Below are positions 19,534-28,790 of a stretch of 64,000 nucleotides of DNA, one piece after another (position 1 is the stretch's first letter; every line of letters begins with the position of its first letter). Position numbers and translations under genes: made by a program. The stretch lies in the NCBI GenBank assembly GCA_947499725.1, contig CANMPK010000003.1, positions 124,001 to 188,000 of the forward strand. The letters run 5' to 3'. This stretch comes from an uncultured Paracoccaceae bacterium. Its GTDB lineage: Bacteria > Pseudomonadota > Alphaproteobacteria > Rhodobacterales > Rhodobacteraceae. The notes beneath the pieces were generated by a model. It saw nothing but the letters and a program-made list of their open reading frames with translations. It did not search any database and was not told the origin of the DNA.

Positions 19534-20667
19534 ATGAAAAAGTTGGGTGTAGGGATCATTGGGTGCGGGAGCATCTCAGCGACCTATTTAAAGTTTGGAA
19601 ACATTTTTAAGTCTCTCAAAGTTCGTGCCGTGGCAGACATTAATATGGAGGCCGCTGAGGCAAGAGCCTCGGAATTTGGTGTTAAGGCGTTAACCGTAGA
19701 TGAGATGTTGGCCTCCGATGAGATTGACGTCATCGTAAATTTAACCATCCCAGAGGCACACTTTGAGCTGACCCGACGGATCGTGCTCGCTGGAAAACAT
19801 GCTTACTCGGAAAAACCCTTTGTGCTGAGCCTCGAAGAGGGCAAATCTCTTCGAGATTTGGCGCAAGAAAATGGTGTGTGTATTGGCTCTGCCCCCGACA
19901 CTTTCTTGGGTGGTTCGCATCAACAGGCCCGCGATCTCATTGATCGGGGCGAAATTGGCCGGATTATTGGGGGAAGTTGCCATGTTATGTCTCGCGGCAT
20001 GGAGCATTGGCACCCAAATCCAGATTTTTTCTTCCAGCCAGGCGCTGGGCCGGTGCTGGATCTAGGACCGTATTACATCACGAACTTGGTTCAGCTTTTA
20101 GGCCCAGTGAAAGCTGTGGCAGCGATGGCGAACGCGAGCTTTGCGACACGCCGAATTGCAAATGGTCCGCGTAATGGAGAAGAAATTCCTGTTGATACTC
20201 CGACCAATATCCACGCGTTACTAGAATTCGAAAATGGTGCGATTGTCACATTGTCATCAAGTTGGGATGTGTACCAAAACAGTCATCCAAATATGGAGTT
20301 TTATGGGACCGACGGAACCATGCAGTTGCCCGACCCCAATTTCTTTGGTGGGTCTTTGGCGATCGCCCAGCAAGATGGGCCTTTTAAGACAGTTCCTACA
20401 ACGGACCATCCATTCGGAGTGCCTAATGAAGAACACGGGGATGGCCAGATGCAAGCCAATTACCGCGCAGCCGGGCTTGCTGACATGGTTGAAGCGATAG
20501 CGGAGGAACGAAAGTACCGATGCAATCTAGATCTTGCACTACATGTGGTCGATGTCATGACGTCGATTTTGAAAGCAGGTGATACACGCGCTTGGGTCTC
20601 TATGAGCACGACCTGTGATCGCCCGGAGCCAATTTCCTCCGAAGTGGCGCGAGGCCTGATAGGCTAG
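19534..20667 (+). CDS. Gfo/Idh/MocA-family sugar dehydrogenase (second)
   Basis: The 377-residue protein has an N-terminal Rossmann motif (GIIGCGSISATYLKFG) and the EKPF signature (SEKPFVLSLEEG) carrying the catalytic Lys. The C-terminal substrate domain contains GPVLDLGPYYITNLVQLLG. It should oxidise or reduce a sugar-like substrate with NAD(P). AAGGAAAC precedes the start, 9 bp after the isomerase. It closes the ABC - isomerase - dehydrogenase operon and is followed by an intrinsic terminator about 100 bp on. Confidence 0.88.
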   Translation: MKKLGVGIIGCGSISATYLKFGNIFKSLKVRAVADINMEAAEARASEFGVKALTVDEMLASDEIDVIVNLTIPEAHFELTRRIVLAGKHAYSEKPFVLSLEEGKSLRDLAQENGVCIGSAPDTFLGGSHQQARDLIDRGEIGRIIGGSCHVMSRGMEHWHPNPDFFFQPGAGPVLDLGPYYITNLVQLLGPVKAVAAMANASFATRRIANGPRNGEEIPVDTPTNIHALLEFENGAIVTLSSSWDVYQNSHPNMEFYGTDGTMQLPDPNFFGGSLAIAQQDGPFKTVPTTDHPFGVPNEEHGDGQMQANYRAAGLADMVEAIAEERKYRCNLDLALHVVDVMTSILKAGDTRAWVSMSTTCDRPEPISSEVARGLIG

Positions 20668-20770
20668 GCCACTTAAGCAGGTGAAATCGAATTTGCATTC
20701 GGGATCGGTTGCGCCGGTTTGCTATGGCAGATGTGAGAGCTGCTTTAAGTTAACAGTGTTTCTTAGATCG

Positions 20771-20800
20771 ACAGCTCCTTCTTTGAAGGAGCTGTTTTTT
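20771..20800 (+). terminator. Intrinsic terminator of the sugar ABC operon
   Basis: ACAGCTCCTT and AAGGAGCTGT form a perfect 10-bp stem around CTTTG, followed directly by a run of T residues. Confidence 0.88.
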
Positions 20801-20865
20801 CGAGCGGTTGTTGCTTTGAGCCTTCATTATTCTTCTTGTAGAAATTAGTCGGTTGCGACAGATTT

Positions 20866-20880
20866 TGTTATAAAGTAACA
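20866..20880. promoter_or_regulatory. Zur-box-like palindrome before the COG0523 pair
   Basis: TGTTATAAAGTAACA reads as inverted TGTTA/TAACA arms around TAAAG and resembles the alphaproteobacterial Zur consensus, which is built on GTTATAnTATAAC. It lies 37 bp upstream of the preferred start of the first COG0523 gene, in promoter position. Zur repression of COG0523 genes under zinc sufficiency is well known, so the match has functional sense. Confidence 0.55.
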
Positions 20881-20916
20881 CCCTTGTTGGCGCCTTTTTG
20901 CATTTGGAGAATATCG

Positions 20917-22017
20917 TTGAGCGATGCCCGAATACCCGTAACCCTGCTAACCGGTTTTCTCGGAGCTGGTAAAACAACGTTGCTCAATAGCTTGCTTAGC
21001 AACGAAGTAGGACCGCGCATTGCAGTGATCGTAAATGAATTTGGCGAAGCAGGTTTAGATCACGACTTAATCGAGACGGCCTCGGACGAGATTGTTTTGA
21101 TGGAATCTGGGTGCTTGTGCTGCACAGTGCGTGGCGAGTTGGCAGATACAATTACAAATCTTCTCGCACGTAAAACTGCAGGTGATTTTGATTTCGATCG
21201 TATTGTTATCGAAACAACCGGCCTCGCGGATCCTGGCCCAATTTTGCAAACAATGTTGGTCGAGCGCGCGCTAGCCACGGGCACCCGCATGGATGGTGTT
21301 GTCACTGTGGTTGACGCAGCCAATGGTGCCACCACCCTTGATGCACAATTCGAAGCGGTGTCACAGGTCGCGATGGCTGACTTGATCGTGCTGAGTAAGA
21401 CTGATCTTGCCCCGGAGAATGAAAATGCTTCAATTGAAAACCGTCTGCGTTCGATAAACGCGACAGCGCAAATTGTACGCTCGACCAAAGGGTCAGATAT
21501 AGGCGCGCAGCTTTGGGGCGTGAGTGCTCTGCGCCCAGACATTCATCCTGATCAAGCCCGTTCTTGGGTGGCGCCTTCTGCTAACTCAGTGGCAAAAGAC
21601 GTTTCGCTCGAGACGAACGTCGATCCGCTTGCGAACTTGTCAGGTTTGGGATCGAAATCCACTGCGCCAAAAGCGTTTACCCCGCATGATACGCGTATAC
21701 AGACGGCTTCGTTTGTTTTGGATGGTCCGTTGTCTGACAAAGCCTTTGACAACTGGTTAAACGCTTTGGTTCTTAAGCGTGGGCCAGATTTGTTACGGGT
21801 GAAGGGAATTGTCTTCCTCGAAGGTATCAAGGACCCGTTTGTGTTTCATGGTGTCCAGCAGATTTTCAACCCTCCTGTCCAAGTGCGTGATTGGCCTCAG
21901 GACGATCAACGCTCTCGTATTGTCGTGATTGCACGCGACATTCCCCAATCAGAAATTCAACGCAGCTTCGATATGCTGCGCCCGAAAGCCAACTCTATGA
22001 AAGAGGTATGCCAGTGA
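20917..22017 (+). CDS. COG0523 (CobW/P47K) GTP-dependent metallochaperone
   Basis: The protein is about 366 residues. It has a P-loop [11 protein letters not shown] near the N-terminus, the family metal-binding motif GCLCC (in [13 protein letters not shown]), the switch region [10 protein letters not shown] and a G4-like LSKTDL. A CobW C-terminal domain follows. COG0523 proteins load or traffic zinc or other metals using GTP. TTG at 20917 is chosen since GGAGA at 20906-20910 sits six bases before it and [16 protein letters not shown] is a normal family N-terminus; the open frame extends to a TTG at 20884. The last bases overlap the next COG0523 gene. Confidence 0.88.
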   Translation: MSDARIPVTLLTGFLGAGKTTLLNSLLSNEVGPRIAVIVNEFGEAGLDHDLIETASDEIVLMESGCLCCTVRGELADTITNLLARKTAGDFDFDRIVIETTGLADPGPILQTMLVERALATGTRMDGVVTVVDAANGATTLDAQFEAVSQVAMADLIVLSKTDLAPENENASIENRLRSINATAQIVRSTKGSDIGAQLWGVSALRPDIHPDQARSWVAPSANSVAKDVSLETNVDPLANLSGLGSKSTAPKAFTPHDTRIQTASFVLDGPLSDKAFDNWLNALVLKRGPDLLRVKGIVFLEGIKDPFVFHGVQQIFNPPVQVRDWPQDDQRSRIVVIARDIPQSEIQRSFDMLRPKANSMKEVCQ

Positions 22018-23219
22018 AAGATCTAGACCGACAAGATAACCGCCTTCCGGTCACTGTACTGTCCGGTTTCCTTGGCGCGGGCAAAACAACACTTTTGAAT
22101 CGTGTTTTGAATAACCGCGATGGCCGCCGCGTTGCGGTCATTGTGAATGATATGTCCGAAGTGAATATCGATGCGGATTTGGTGCGCGAAGGGACTGAAC
22201 TCTCGCGCTCAGAGGAAACATTGGTCGAAATGTCTAACGGCTGCATTTGCTGCACCTTGCGTGATGACCTGCTTCAAGAAGTTCGTAATCTATCTGAAGA
22301 AAATCGTTTCGATTATTTGTTGATTGAATCAACGGGTATTTCCGAACCTCTTCCCGTTGCTGCGACCTTTGATTTCCGAGACGAAGACGGCCAAAGCCTT
22401 TCTGATGTCGCGCGCCTTGATACGATGGTCACGGTTGTAGACGCGGTAAACTTGCTTGAGGACTTTTCAAGCCACGATTTCCTGACAGACCGAGGTGAAT
22501 CCTTAGGAGATCAGGATGACCGAAGCCTGGTCAGCTTGCTCACCGAGCAAATCGAATTCGCAGATGTTGTTATCCTAAACAAGGTGGATGACGCTGGTCC
22601 GGAACGAACCAAAATTGCCCGCCAGATCGTGCGCTCTCTGAATGCGGATGCAAAACTGATTGAAACCAATCATTCCGAAGTGAACGCGGATACGATTTTG
22701 GATACAGGTTTGTTTGACTTCGATACAGCGCATGAACACCCGATGTGGGCGAAAGAGCTTTATGGCTTTGCAAACCACACACCAGAGGATGAAGAGTATG
22801 GTATCTCTTCTTTCGTTTATAATGCACGCGCACCATTTGACCCCGAAAAATTACATCGAGTTTTGACGGGGCCCCTGCCAGGTGTCCTGCGTGCCAAAGG
22901 CCATTTCTGGATTGCAACACAGCCAAACTGGGCAGCGGAGTTTAGCCTTGCGGGTACATTGTCTTCGGTGAAACCTTTGGGGCAATGGTGGGCTTCCTTG
23001 CCGGAGGAACGCCTTCCAAAGCATCCAGAAGCACAAGCAGAAATTGCAAGCCACTGGGCAGAGCCGTGGGGCGATCGTCGTCAAGAACTTGTGTTCATCG
23101 GAGTTGGTCTTGAGCCAGATGTCATTCGCGAGATGCTGAATGAAGCATTGTTGGATGTTGATGATTTCCGTCCAGAAGATTGGGCAGATATGGCGGACCG
23201 TTTCCCACGTTGGGGTTAA
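22014..23219 (+). CDS. Second COG0523 (CobW/P47K) metallochaperone, ZigA/YciC-like
   Basis: The protein is about 401 residues. It has P-loop [13 protein letters not shown], the metal motif GCICC ([12 protein letters not shown]), [10 protein letters not shown] and G4 motif LNKVDD, then a long C-terminal domain ending [18 protein letters not shown]. The start is taken as GTG 22014, which overlaps the upstream TGA by four bases with AAGAGG spaced normally; ATG 22008 is an alternative. It is longer than its neighbour, and the sequences differ well outside the GTPase core, so this is not a recent duplication. Zinc-starvation function is inferred. Confidence 0.88.
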   Translation: MKDLDRQDNRLPVTVLSGFLGAGKTTLLNRVLNNRDGRRVAVIVNDMSEVNIDADLVREGTELSRSEETLVEMSNGCICCTLRDDLLQEVRNLSEENRFDYLLIESTGISEPLPVAATFDFRDEDGQSLSDVARLDTMVTVVDAVNLLEDFSSHDFLTDRGESLGDQDDRSLVSLLTEQIEFADVVILNKVDDAGPERTKIARQIVRSLNADAKLIETNHSEVNADTILDTGLFDFDTAHEHPMWAKELYGFANHTPEDEEYGISSFVYNARAPFDPEKLHRVLTGPLPGVLRAKGHFWIATQPNWAAEFSLAGTLSSVKPLGQWWASLPEERLPKHPEAQAEIASHWAEPWGDRRQELVFIGVGLEPDVIREMLNEALLDVDDFRPEDWADMADRFPRWG

Positions 23220-23228
23220 CAGGACGCA

Positions 23229-23251
23229 TGTTGGGCTGTCGTGGCCCAACA
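23229..23251. terminator. Stem-loop after the COG0523 pair
   Basis: TGTTGGGC and GCCCAACA pair perfectly (8 bp) around TGTCGTG, nine bases after the stop codon. No T-run follows, so it may be a weak or factor-assisted terminator. Confidence 0.5.
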
Positions 23252-23351
23252 CTTAAATAAATTCGCCCCTAAGCCTGCAAAACCGTTGTTTCAGGTTCGC
23301 CGCGTTTAACGCCATTTAAGTTCGTAAAATGAACTGGGTAGGAACTGCGAT

Positions 23352-24320
23352 ATGAAAATGGGTTTTGTGGGGCTGGGCAATGTTGGTAGCAAACTTGCCG
23401 GAAGCTTACTGCGCAATGGGTTTGATCTAACCGTTTTCGATCTGAATGCGGATTTGGTTCAAAGTTTTGTGGCGAAGGGCGCAAAATCAGCGACCTCCCC
23501 AGCTGAGCTGATGAAACACTGTGATGTGGTGATTACTTGCCTTCCCTCTCCGCAGGCTTGTGCCGCGGTGGTGGAAGAGATGTTACCTCAGATCGATGAC
23601 ACCAAGGTTTGGATGGAAATGTCCACCACAGATGCCGCTGAGCTTCAACGCCTCGCTGGTCTGGTTTCAGAGCGTTCTGGGGCAGTAATCGAGTGTCCTG
23701 TTTCAGGTGGATGTCATCGCGCGGATACTGGAAATATTTCAATTTTCGCAGGCTGTGATCGCGAAACGTTTGAGCGAATGTTACCGATCTTAACCACATT
23801 GGGGCGTCGCGTTTTGCACACCGGTGCTCTGGGCACAGCGTCAACTTTGAAGGTCATGACCAACTATCTTGCGACAGCCAATCTTTTGACTTGTTGCGAA
23901 GCCTTAGTCACAATGAAAGCCGCTGGGATTGATCTGAATACGACATATGAGGCGATGAAGATTAGCTCTGGCACTTCTTTTGTCCATGAGACCGAAAGCC
24001 AAGTTATTCTGAATGGAACGCGTGATATTTCTTTCACGATGGATCTGGTCAAAAAGGATATCGGACTATTTCAGAAGCTGGCCGATGAATTGAAGGTGCC
24101 CCTAGAAATTAGCCCTTTGATGATCGACATTTTCGATGATGGCATCGCAAAATATGGTGATAGAGAGCTGTCACCAAATATCATTCGGCGCCTTGAGGAT
24201 GCGACGGGGCTAGATGTTACCGCGCCTGGTTTCCCGCAGGAAATGGTCGACGATGAGCCCGAAGCCAAAGGTTACGAAGTTATCCCTACAGGGTTGAACA
24301 AATCTAAATTTGCCAGCTAA
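23352..24320 (+). CDS. NAD(P)-dependent 3-hydroxyisobutyrate-dehydrogenase-family oxidoreductase
   Basis: The 322-residue protein begins with the Rossmann motif GFVGLGNVGSKLAGSLL. It has the substrate-binding motif CPVSGGCHRADTG and the catalytic Lys/Asn segment LKVMTNYL, all typical of beta-hydroxyacid dehydrogenases such as 3-hydroxyisobutyrate, tartronate semialdehyde or threonate dehydrogenases. It stands convergent to the aldehyde dehydrogenase operon and may serve the same pathway. The substrate is not determined. Confidence 0.85.
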   Translation: MKMGFVGLGNVGSKLAGSLLRNGFDLTVFDLNADLVQSFVAKGAKSATSPAELMKHCDVVITCLPSPQACAAVVEEMLPQIDDTKVWMEMSTTDAAELQRLAGLVSERSGAVIECPVSGGCHRADTGNISIFAGCDRETFERMLPILTTLGRRVLHTGALGTASTLKVMTNYLATANLLTCCEALVTMKAAGIDLNTTYEAMKISSGTSFVHETESQVILNGTRDISFTMDLVKKDIGLFQKLADELKVPLEISPLMIDIFDDGIAKYGDRELSPNIIRRLEDATGLDVTAPGFPQEMVDDEPEAKGYEVIPTGLNKSKFAS

Positions 24321-24327
24321 CTGCGAA

Positions 24328-24351
24328 GCAGCGCTGAACCAACAGCGCTGC
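24328..24351. terminator. Stem-loop between convergent genes
   Basis: GCAGCGCTG and CAGCGCTGC form a perfect 9-bp stem around AACCAA between two convergent stop codons. There is no T-run, so function as a bidirectional terminator is only likely. Confidence 0.45.
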
Positions 24352-24367
24352 CCGCAACACATCTAGT

Positions 24368-25798
24368 TTAAACAGTGAAAGGTGGGCGGACCTTTATCTC
24401 GAGGTAATCTTCAAGGCCAAAGGTGCCTCCCTCCCTACCATTTCCTGACTGTTTATAGCCACCAAACGGCGATCCATAATCTGGTCCGCGGCCATTGATT
24501 TGGATTGTGCCAGATCGCAAGCGTCTCGCAACACGCGCAACACGGGCTTCATCTCGCGATTGGATATAGGCCGCGAGACCATAATCGGTATCGTTCGCCA
24601 TACGGATCGCATCTTCTTCTGTGTCAAATGGGGTGATGACCAGAACCGGTCCAAAGATCTCTTCGCGTGAAATACGCATGTCGTGATCAACGTCGCAAAA
24701 AATTGTCGGTTTCACGAACCAACCATTCTCCAGCCCCTCTGGTTTGCCGAGGCCGCCCACAAGTAGGCGTGCGCCCTCATCTAAACCAGTTTGGATCATG
24801 GCCTGTACGCGGTTGTATTGAATTTCGTCAAACACAGGACCAATGTGATCCCCTGGCTTGCTTGGGTCATCGACCTTTTGCGATTCCGCGGCTGATTTTG
24901 CCAATTTCAGGACGTCTTCATAGCAACTGCGTTCGACCAAAAGCCGAGTAGGGGCGTTGCAGGATTGGCCTGTGTTGTAAAAGCAGTTTGCAACGCTTGA
25001 AGGCACGCTCCGCTCAAGGTCTGCATCAGCAAAAACCAGATTTGGAGACTTTCCTCCAAGCTCCAGAGTGACGCGTTTGATCGTTGACGCTGCGTCTTGT
25101 GATACCAATGTTCCGGCTCGTGTGGAGCCTGTGAAGGACATCATATCAATATCTGGGTGCCGAGACATTGCCGCGCCAACAGTTGCGCCGTCGCCTTGCA
25201 CCAAGTTAAACACCCCAGCAGGATAACCCGCAGCATGAACGATTTCAGCGTAAATTTGCGCGGATATTGGTGTGTGCTCTGAAGGTTTCAAGACACAGGT
25301 TGCCCCAACTGCAAGGGCCGGAACCACCTTCAAGGCGATTTGATTTATCGGCCAGTTCCACGGTGTGATAAGACCGCAAACACCGATTGGTTCACGGCTA
25401 ATAATATCACCGTTTGCCAAAGTCTCTTCGTCTTCCAAGGAGCGCATCGCTGCAATGAAGTCTTCAAGGTGCCCAAGCCCAGAATAAGCCTGCACCTCTA
25501 GAGACATAGTTGAGGGCGCGCCCATCTCAGCTGTCATTGCTTTCGCGAGATCAGGCAAACGGGCTTTAGTTTCGTTTCTAAGATTTTCAAGAAGTTCCAG
25601 GCGCTCAGCGCGGCTTGTCATGGAAAAGCTCTCAAAGGCTCGTTTCGCAGCGGCAACAGCGAGATCGACGTCTGTTGTATTACCCAACGCAACGGTGCCG
25701 ATTTCAGAGGCTGTCGCGGGGTTCATGATCGGCATACTTTCAGTGCCCATAGGCTCTACCCAGGTGCCGTCGATATAGAATTTGTTCAAAGTCAGCAT
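24368..25798 (-). CDS. NAD(P)-dependent aldehyde dehydrogenase
   Basis: The 476-residue protein has the full aldehyde dehydrogenase set: PWNWPINQIALKVVPAL, catalytic Glu246 in TLELGGKSPN, nucleophile Cys280 in NTGQSCNAP, and EEIFGPVLVI. It oxidises an aldehyde to a carboxylate. It is the third gene of a minus-strand operon after a GMC oxidoreductase and an enolase-superfamily enzyme. An alcohol - aldehyde - acid oxidation sequence is therefore plausible. The substrate is unknown. Confidence 0.92.
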   Translation of the reverse strand: MLTLNKFYIDGTWVEPMGTESMPIMNPATASEIGTVALGNTTDVDLAVAAAKRAFESFSMTSRAERLELLENLRNETKARLPDLAKAMTAEMGAPSTMSLEVQAYSGLGHLEDFIAAMRSLEDEETLANGDIISREPIGVCGLITPWNWPINQIALKVVPALAVGATCVLKPSEHTPISAQIYAEIVHAAGYPAGVFNLVQGDGATVGAAMSRHPDIDMMSFTGSTRAGTLVSQDAASTIKRVTLELGGKSPNLVFADADLERSVPSSVANCFYNTGQSCNAPTRLLVERSCYEDVLKLAKSAAESQKVDDPSKPGDHIGPVFDEIQYNRVQAMIQTGLDEGARLLVGGLGKPEGLENGWFVKPTIFCDVDHDMRISREEIFGPVLVITPFDTEEDAIRMANDTDYGLAAYIQSRDEARVARVARRLRSGTIQINGRGPDYGSPFGGYKQSGNGREGGTFGLEDYLEIKVRPPFTV

Positions 25799-25809
25799 TT
25801 TTGCTTGTC

Positions 25810-27018
25810 CTATGGGGTTACTGGCGCTTGGGCCATTTCGAGATGGAGAAGATTGTCTGTGTACGGCAGCTCAGAAATCGCCGCGTCATTTAGTTCGATG
25901 CCCAAGCCAGGGGCCGTAGGCGGGATCACATAGCCTTCTTCCCAAGTTATCCCACCTTTGACCGCACTCATGTAGGGACCATCAAAGGTTCCAATGCTTT
26001 CCAAGATTAAGAAGTTAGGGCTACAGGTTGCGATCTGGATATTGGCAGCGGCAACAATGGGGCCGCAATATAGATGTGGTGCGATTTGCGCGGAACGAGT
26101 TTCCGCCATTGCGGCAATTTTCTTCGCCTCGAGCAAGCCGCCCACTCGCCCAGAGTTGATTTGAAGAATAGAGGCCGCGTTGGTTTCGAGCAGGCGTGCG
26201 AATTCGTGTTTGGTGCAAAGACGTTCACCTGCAGCAACTGGAATTGATGTAAACGCAGCAACTTGAGCCATATCTGAAGGGTTCTCAGGTGGGATCGGTT
26301 CTTCAAACCACAGCGGATCAAAGGGTTCTAGCGCACGTGCCAACCGCTTGGCGCCGGACACAGTAAATTGGCCATGAGTGCCAAACAAAAGGTCAGCCTT
26401 ATCGCCGACTGCGTCGCGAATTCTTTTACAGAAATCTACACTTAGCGAAATATCTGCAAGTCTAGGCTGGCGCCCATCAAATATTGAAAAAGGCCCTGCT
26501 GGATCAAACTTAACGGCTGTGAAGCCTTGCTCAACCATGGAAACGGCGACCTCAGCTGCAATTTCAGCATTGTTGTACGCGTTGGGGAGGTCTGGGTCGG
26601 GATAGACATCTCCGCTAGGCGGATAGATGTAGGAATAACTGCGCAAGCGCTCATTTACCTTTCCACCCAACAGATCATAAATCGGCTTATCTGCTGCTTT
26701 ACCGATAATGTCCCAACATGCCATTTCAAGGCCGCTAAAGACTCCCATCACACTTACATCGGGGCGCTGCGTAAACCCCGCTCCATAGGACTTTCGGAAC
26801 AAGGTTTCGATGTTATGCGGATCGGCCCCTTCAAATTGGCGTGCGAACATGTCTTGCGCCATTGCGCAACAAACGTCTGGGCCAAACGTAGCATTGTAAA
26901 TTTCTCCGACTCCAGAAATGCCGCAGGCAGTTCTTAGTCGAATGATAATAAAGTAACGTCCTCCATGTCGTGGGGGCGGGTTGCCAACGACAAAGGTTTC
27001 TAATGTTTCGAGCTTCAA
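25810..27018 (-). CDS. Mandelate racemase/muconate lactonizing enzyme family protein (acid-sugar dehydratase-like)
   Basis: The 402-residue protein has the enolase-superfamily barrel with Lys170 (FTAVKFDPAG), FGTHGQ at 212-217, FEEPIPPEN around 239, AAGERLCTK at Glu265 and APHLYCGP with His315. The layout resembles the mannonate/galactonate dehydratase branch. Position 213, where those enzymes have the first metal-ligand Asp of DxH, is Gly here, while the following His215 is kept. The start overlaps the GMC gene stop by four bases (ATGA) and the aldehyde dehydrogenase begins 11 bp after its end. Substrate probably an aldonic or related acid; this is inference. Confidence 0.87.
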   Translation of the reverse strand: MKLETLETFVVGNPPPRHGGRYFIIIRLRTACGISGVGEIYNATFGPDVCCAMAQDMFARQFEGADPHNIETLFRKSYGAGFTQRPDVSVMGVFSGLEMACWDIIGKAADKPIYDLLGGKVNERLRSYSYIYPPSGDVYPDPDLPNAYNNAEIAAEVAVSMVEQGFTAVKFDPAGPFSIFDGRQPRLADISLSVDFCKRIRDAVGDKADLLFGTHGQFTVSGAKRLARALEPFDPLWFEEPIPPENPSDMAQVAAFTSIPVAAGERLCTKHEFARLLETNAASILQINSGRVGGLLEAKKIAAMAETRSAQIAPHLYCGPIVAAANIQIATCSPNFLILESIGTFDGPYMSAVKGGITWEEGYVIPPTAPGLGIELNDAAISELPYTDNLLHLEMAQAPVTP

Positions 27019-28634
27019 AGAGCGTCCTCCAAAATGAGATCTGCAGCACGTAAAGCGAGCATCATAGTTGGCGCGTTTGTGTTTCCTGACGTGATGTTTG
27101 GAAAGGCTGAGGCATCAACCACTCGCAAGTTTTTCACACCGTGAACACGCAATCTGGAATCCAGAACTGAATCTTCCGCACCGTTCCCCATTCGGCAAGT
27201 GCAGGTGGGGTGAAAAACTGTTGAAGCCCGATTGCGGAAGTCTTCAAGTAAAGCCTCGTCGTCCAACGCCAGTAGGTCAGGGGACTTAGCTTGTTTTGTA
27301 ACCCGTTTCAGGCTGTCTGAAAGGGCGTATTTTTGCAGCATCTTACTGCCGGCTAAAGCCTTCGCCCTATCTTCTTCGGTAGAAAGAGAATTTGGCATAA
27401 TCTTCGGGTTTTGTTGAGGAGCTGCCGAAGCGATTTCGATTGCTCCGGTGCTGGTCGGTCGACATGGTTGTGCAGAAATTTGGTACCCGGACGGGCGCCC
27501 CACAATTGTTTTTCCAAGTGCAGAAACTGAATATGAGATCGGATTGAAATAGAGTTGTAAATCCGGTGTTGCTATCTTGGCGTCTGAGCGGACAAAACCA
27601 CCAACTTGGTTCACAGGTACAGATAACGCGCCTCGACGTGTTAGGCTGTATTTCAACCCCGCGTTTGCCTTGCCGATGAAACGACCCAATGTATGGTTCA
27701 ATGTGCGCGTTCTGGACAGGAATTGGTAGGAAATAGCCAAGTGATCCTGCAGGCCACGTCCAACTTGTGGCAGGTGGTGCTTGACGCGGATTCCGTATCG
27801 TTTCAAAAGTTCAGCGGGGCCAAAGCCTGAAAGCTGCAGAAGCTTCGGTGAATTTACCGCTCCAGCACTTAAAATGACCTCTTTTCGGGCAAAAATCGAA
27901 AGTGTTTTTCCTCTTGTCTGGCATGCCACCCCGGTCACCTTAGCGCCATCGCTCAGCAAGCGGTCGACGTTTGTACTGCGCATGACTTTAAGGTTTGAAC
28001 GGGTTTGGGCGGGTTTGAGAAACGCATCTGCCGCCGACCATCGCACTCCATTGCGCACTGTACTGCGATAAAAACCCAATCCGTCGACGTTTGGCTGATT
28101 CAAGTCTCGTGTAATGCCATGTCCCAAATCTTGCGCGGCACTTAAAAAATTATCTGAAAAGGGTGACATTTGGTCCGTTAGCTCTGAGACCCAGACCGGC
28201 CCTGTTCCCTTTGTCTCTATGCCGTTGCCCGAAATTTCACATTGTGTCTCAAGGCGTTCGAAAACCGATCGCACAGATCGCCAGTTCCAGCCGGTTGCGC
28301 CGGCGGCTTCCCAGTCCTCAAAATCACTTGGTAGGCCGCGCATATATGCCATTGCGTTGATCGAGCTTGATCCGCCAATCAACCGTCCTCGTGGCCAAGA
28401 AATTGAGCGCGCATTCAGCCCTGCATCTGGGTCTGTTTTGTACCCCCAATTCACCGCAGGGTTGTTGACGTTAAACGCATAGCCAATCGGAATTTTGACC
28501 CAAAGCCTCGTATCCGTCCCGCCGCTTTCCAATAGTAAAACTGAAAAACGCCCACAGCTGCTTAATCGATCTGCCAGAACGCAGCCTGCAGAGCCGGCAC
28601 CCACGATCACATAGTCAAACTCTAAGGTTTCCAT
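27015..28634 (-). CDS. GMC-family FAD-dependent oxidoreductase (choline/alcohol dehydrogenase-like)
   Basis: The protein is about 539 residues. Its FAD-binding GxGxxG is in YVIVGAGSAGCVLADRLS, and GMC signatures GRLIGGSSSINAMAYMRG and VILSAGAVNSPKLLQLSG are present. The C-terminal active-site His/Asn segments are HPTCTCRMG and NTNAPTMML. It oxidises an alcohol or polyol and passes electrons from FAD to a respiratory acceptor. ATG 28634 is preferred because AGGGAA lies just upstream; the frame extends nine codons further. It heads the operon and is divergent from a LysR gene. Confidence 0.9.
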   Translation of the reverse strand: METLEFDYVIVGAGSAGCVLADRLSSCGRFSVLLLESGGTDTRLWVKIPIGYAFNVNNPAVNWGYKTDPDAGLNARSISWPRGRLIGGSSSINAMAYMRGLPSDFEDWEAAGATGWNWRSVRSVFERLETQCEISGNGIETKGTGPVWVSELTDQMSPFSDNFLSAAQDLGHGITRDLNQPNVDGLGFYRSTVRNGVRWSAADAFLKPAQTRSNLKVMRSTNVDRLLSDGAKVTGVACQTRGKTLSIFARKEVILSAGAVNSPKLLQLSGFGPAELLKRYGIRVKHHLPQVGRGLQDHLAISYQFLSRTRTLNHTLGRFIGKANAGLKYSLTRRGALSVPVNQVGGFVRSDAKIATPDLQLYFNPISYSVSALGKTIVGRPSGYQISAQPCRPTSTGAIEIASAAPQQNPKIMPNSLSTEEDRAKALAGSKMLQKYALSDSLKRVTKQAKSPDLLALDDEALLEDFRNRASTVFHPTCTCRMGNGAEDSVLDSRLRVHGVKNLRVVDASAFPNITSGNTNAPTMMLALRAADLILEDAL

Positions 28635-28790
28635 GATTTCCCTAACCTCGCGAAACCGCAATGTGCAGCGGTTTAAGAGGCTGGATCAAACAATCACATT
28701 TGTGGCTATGGGGTGGTTTTATTTAACCATTTTTCCTTGTGCCATAAGTGCGGCTGTGTCACCGGTTGGGAGCACTAAGGGAAAATAGTG

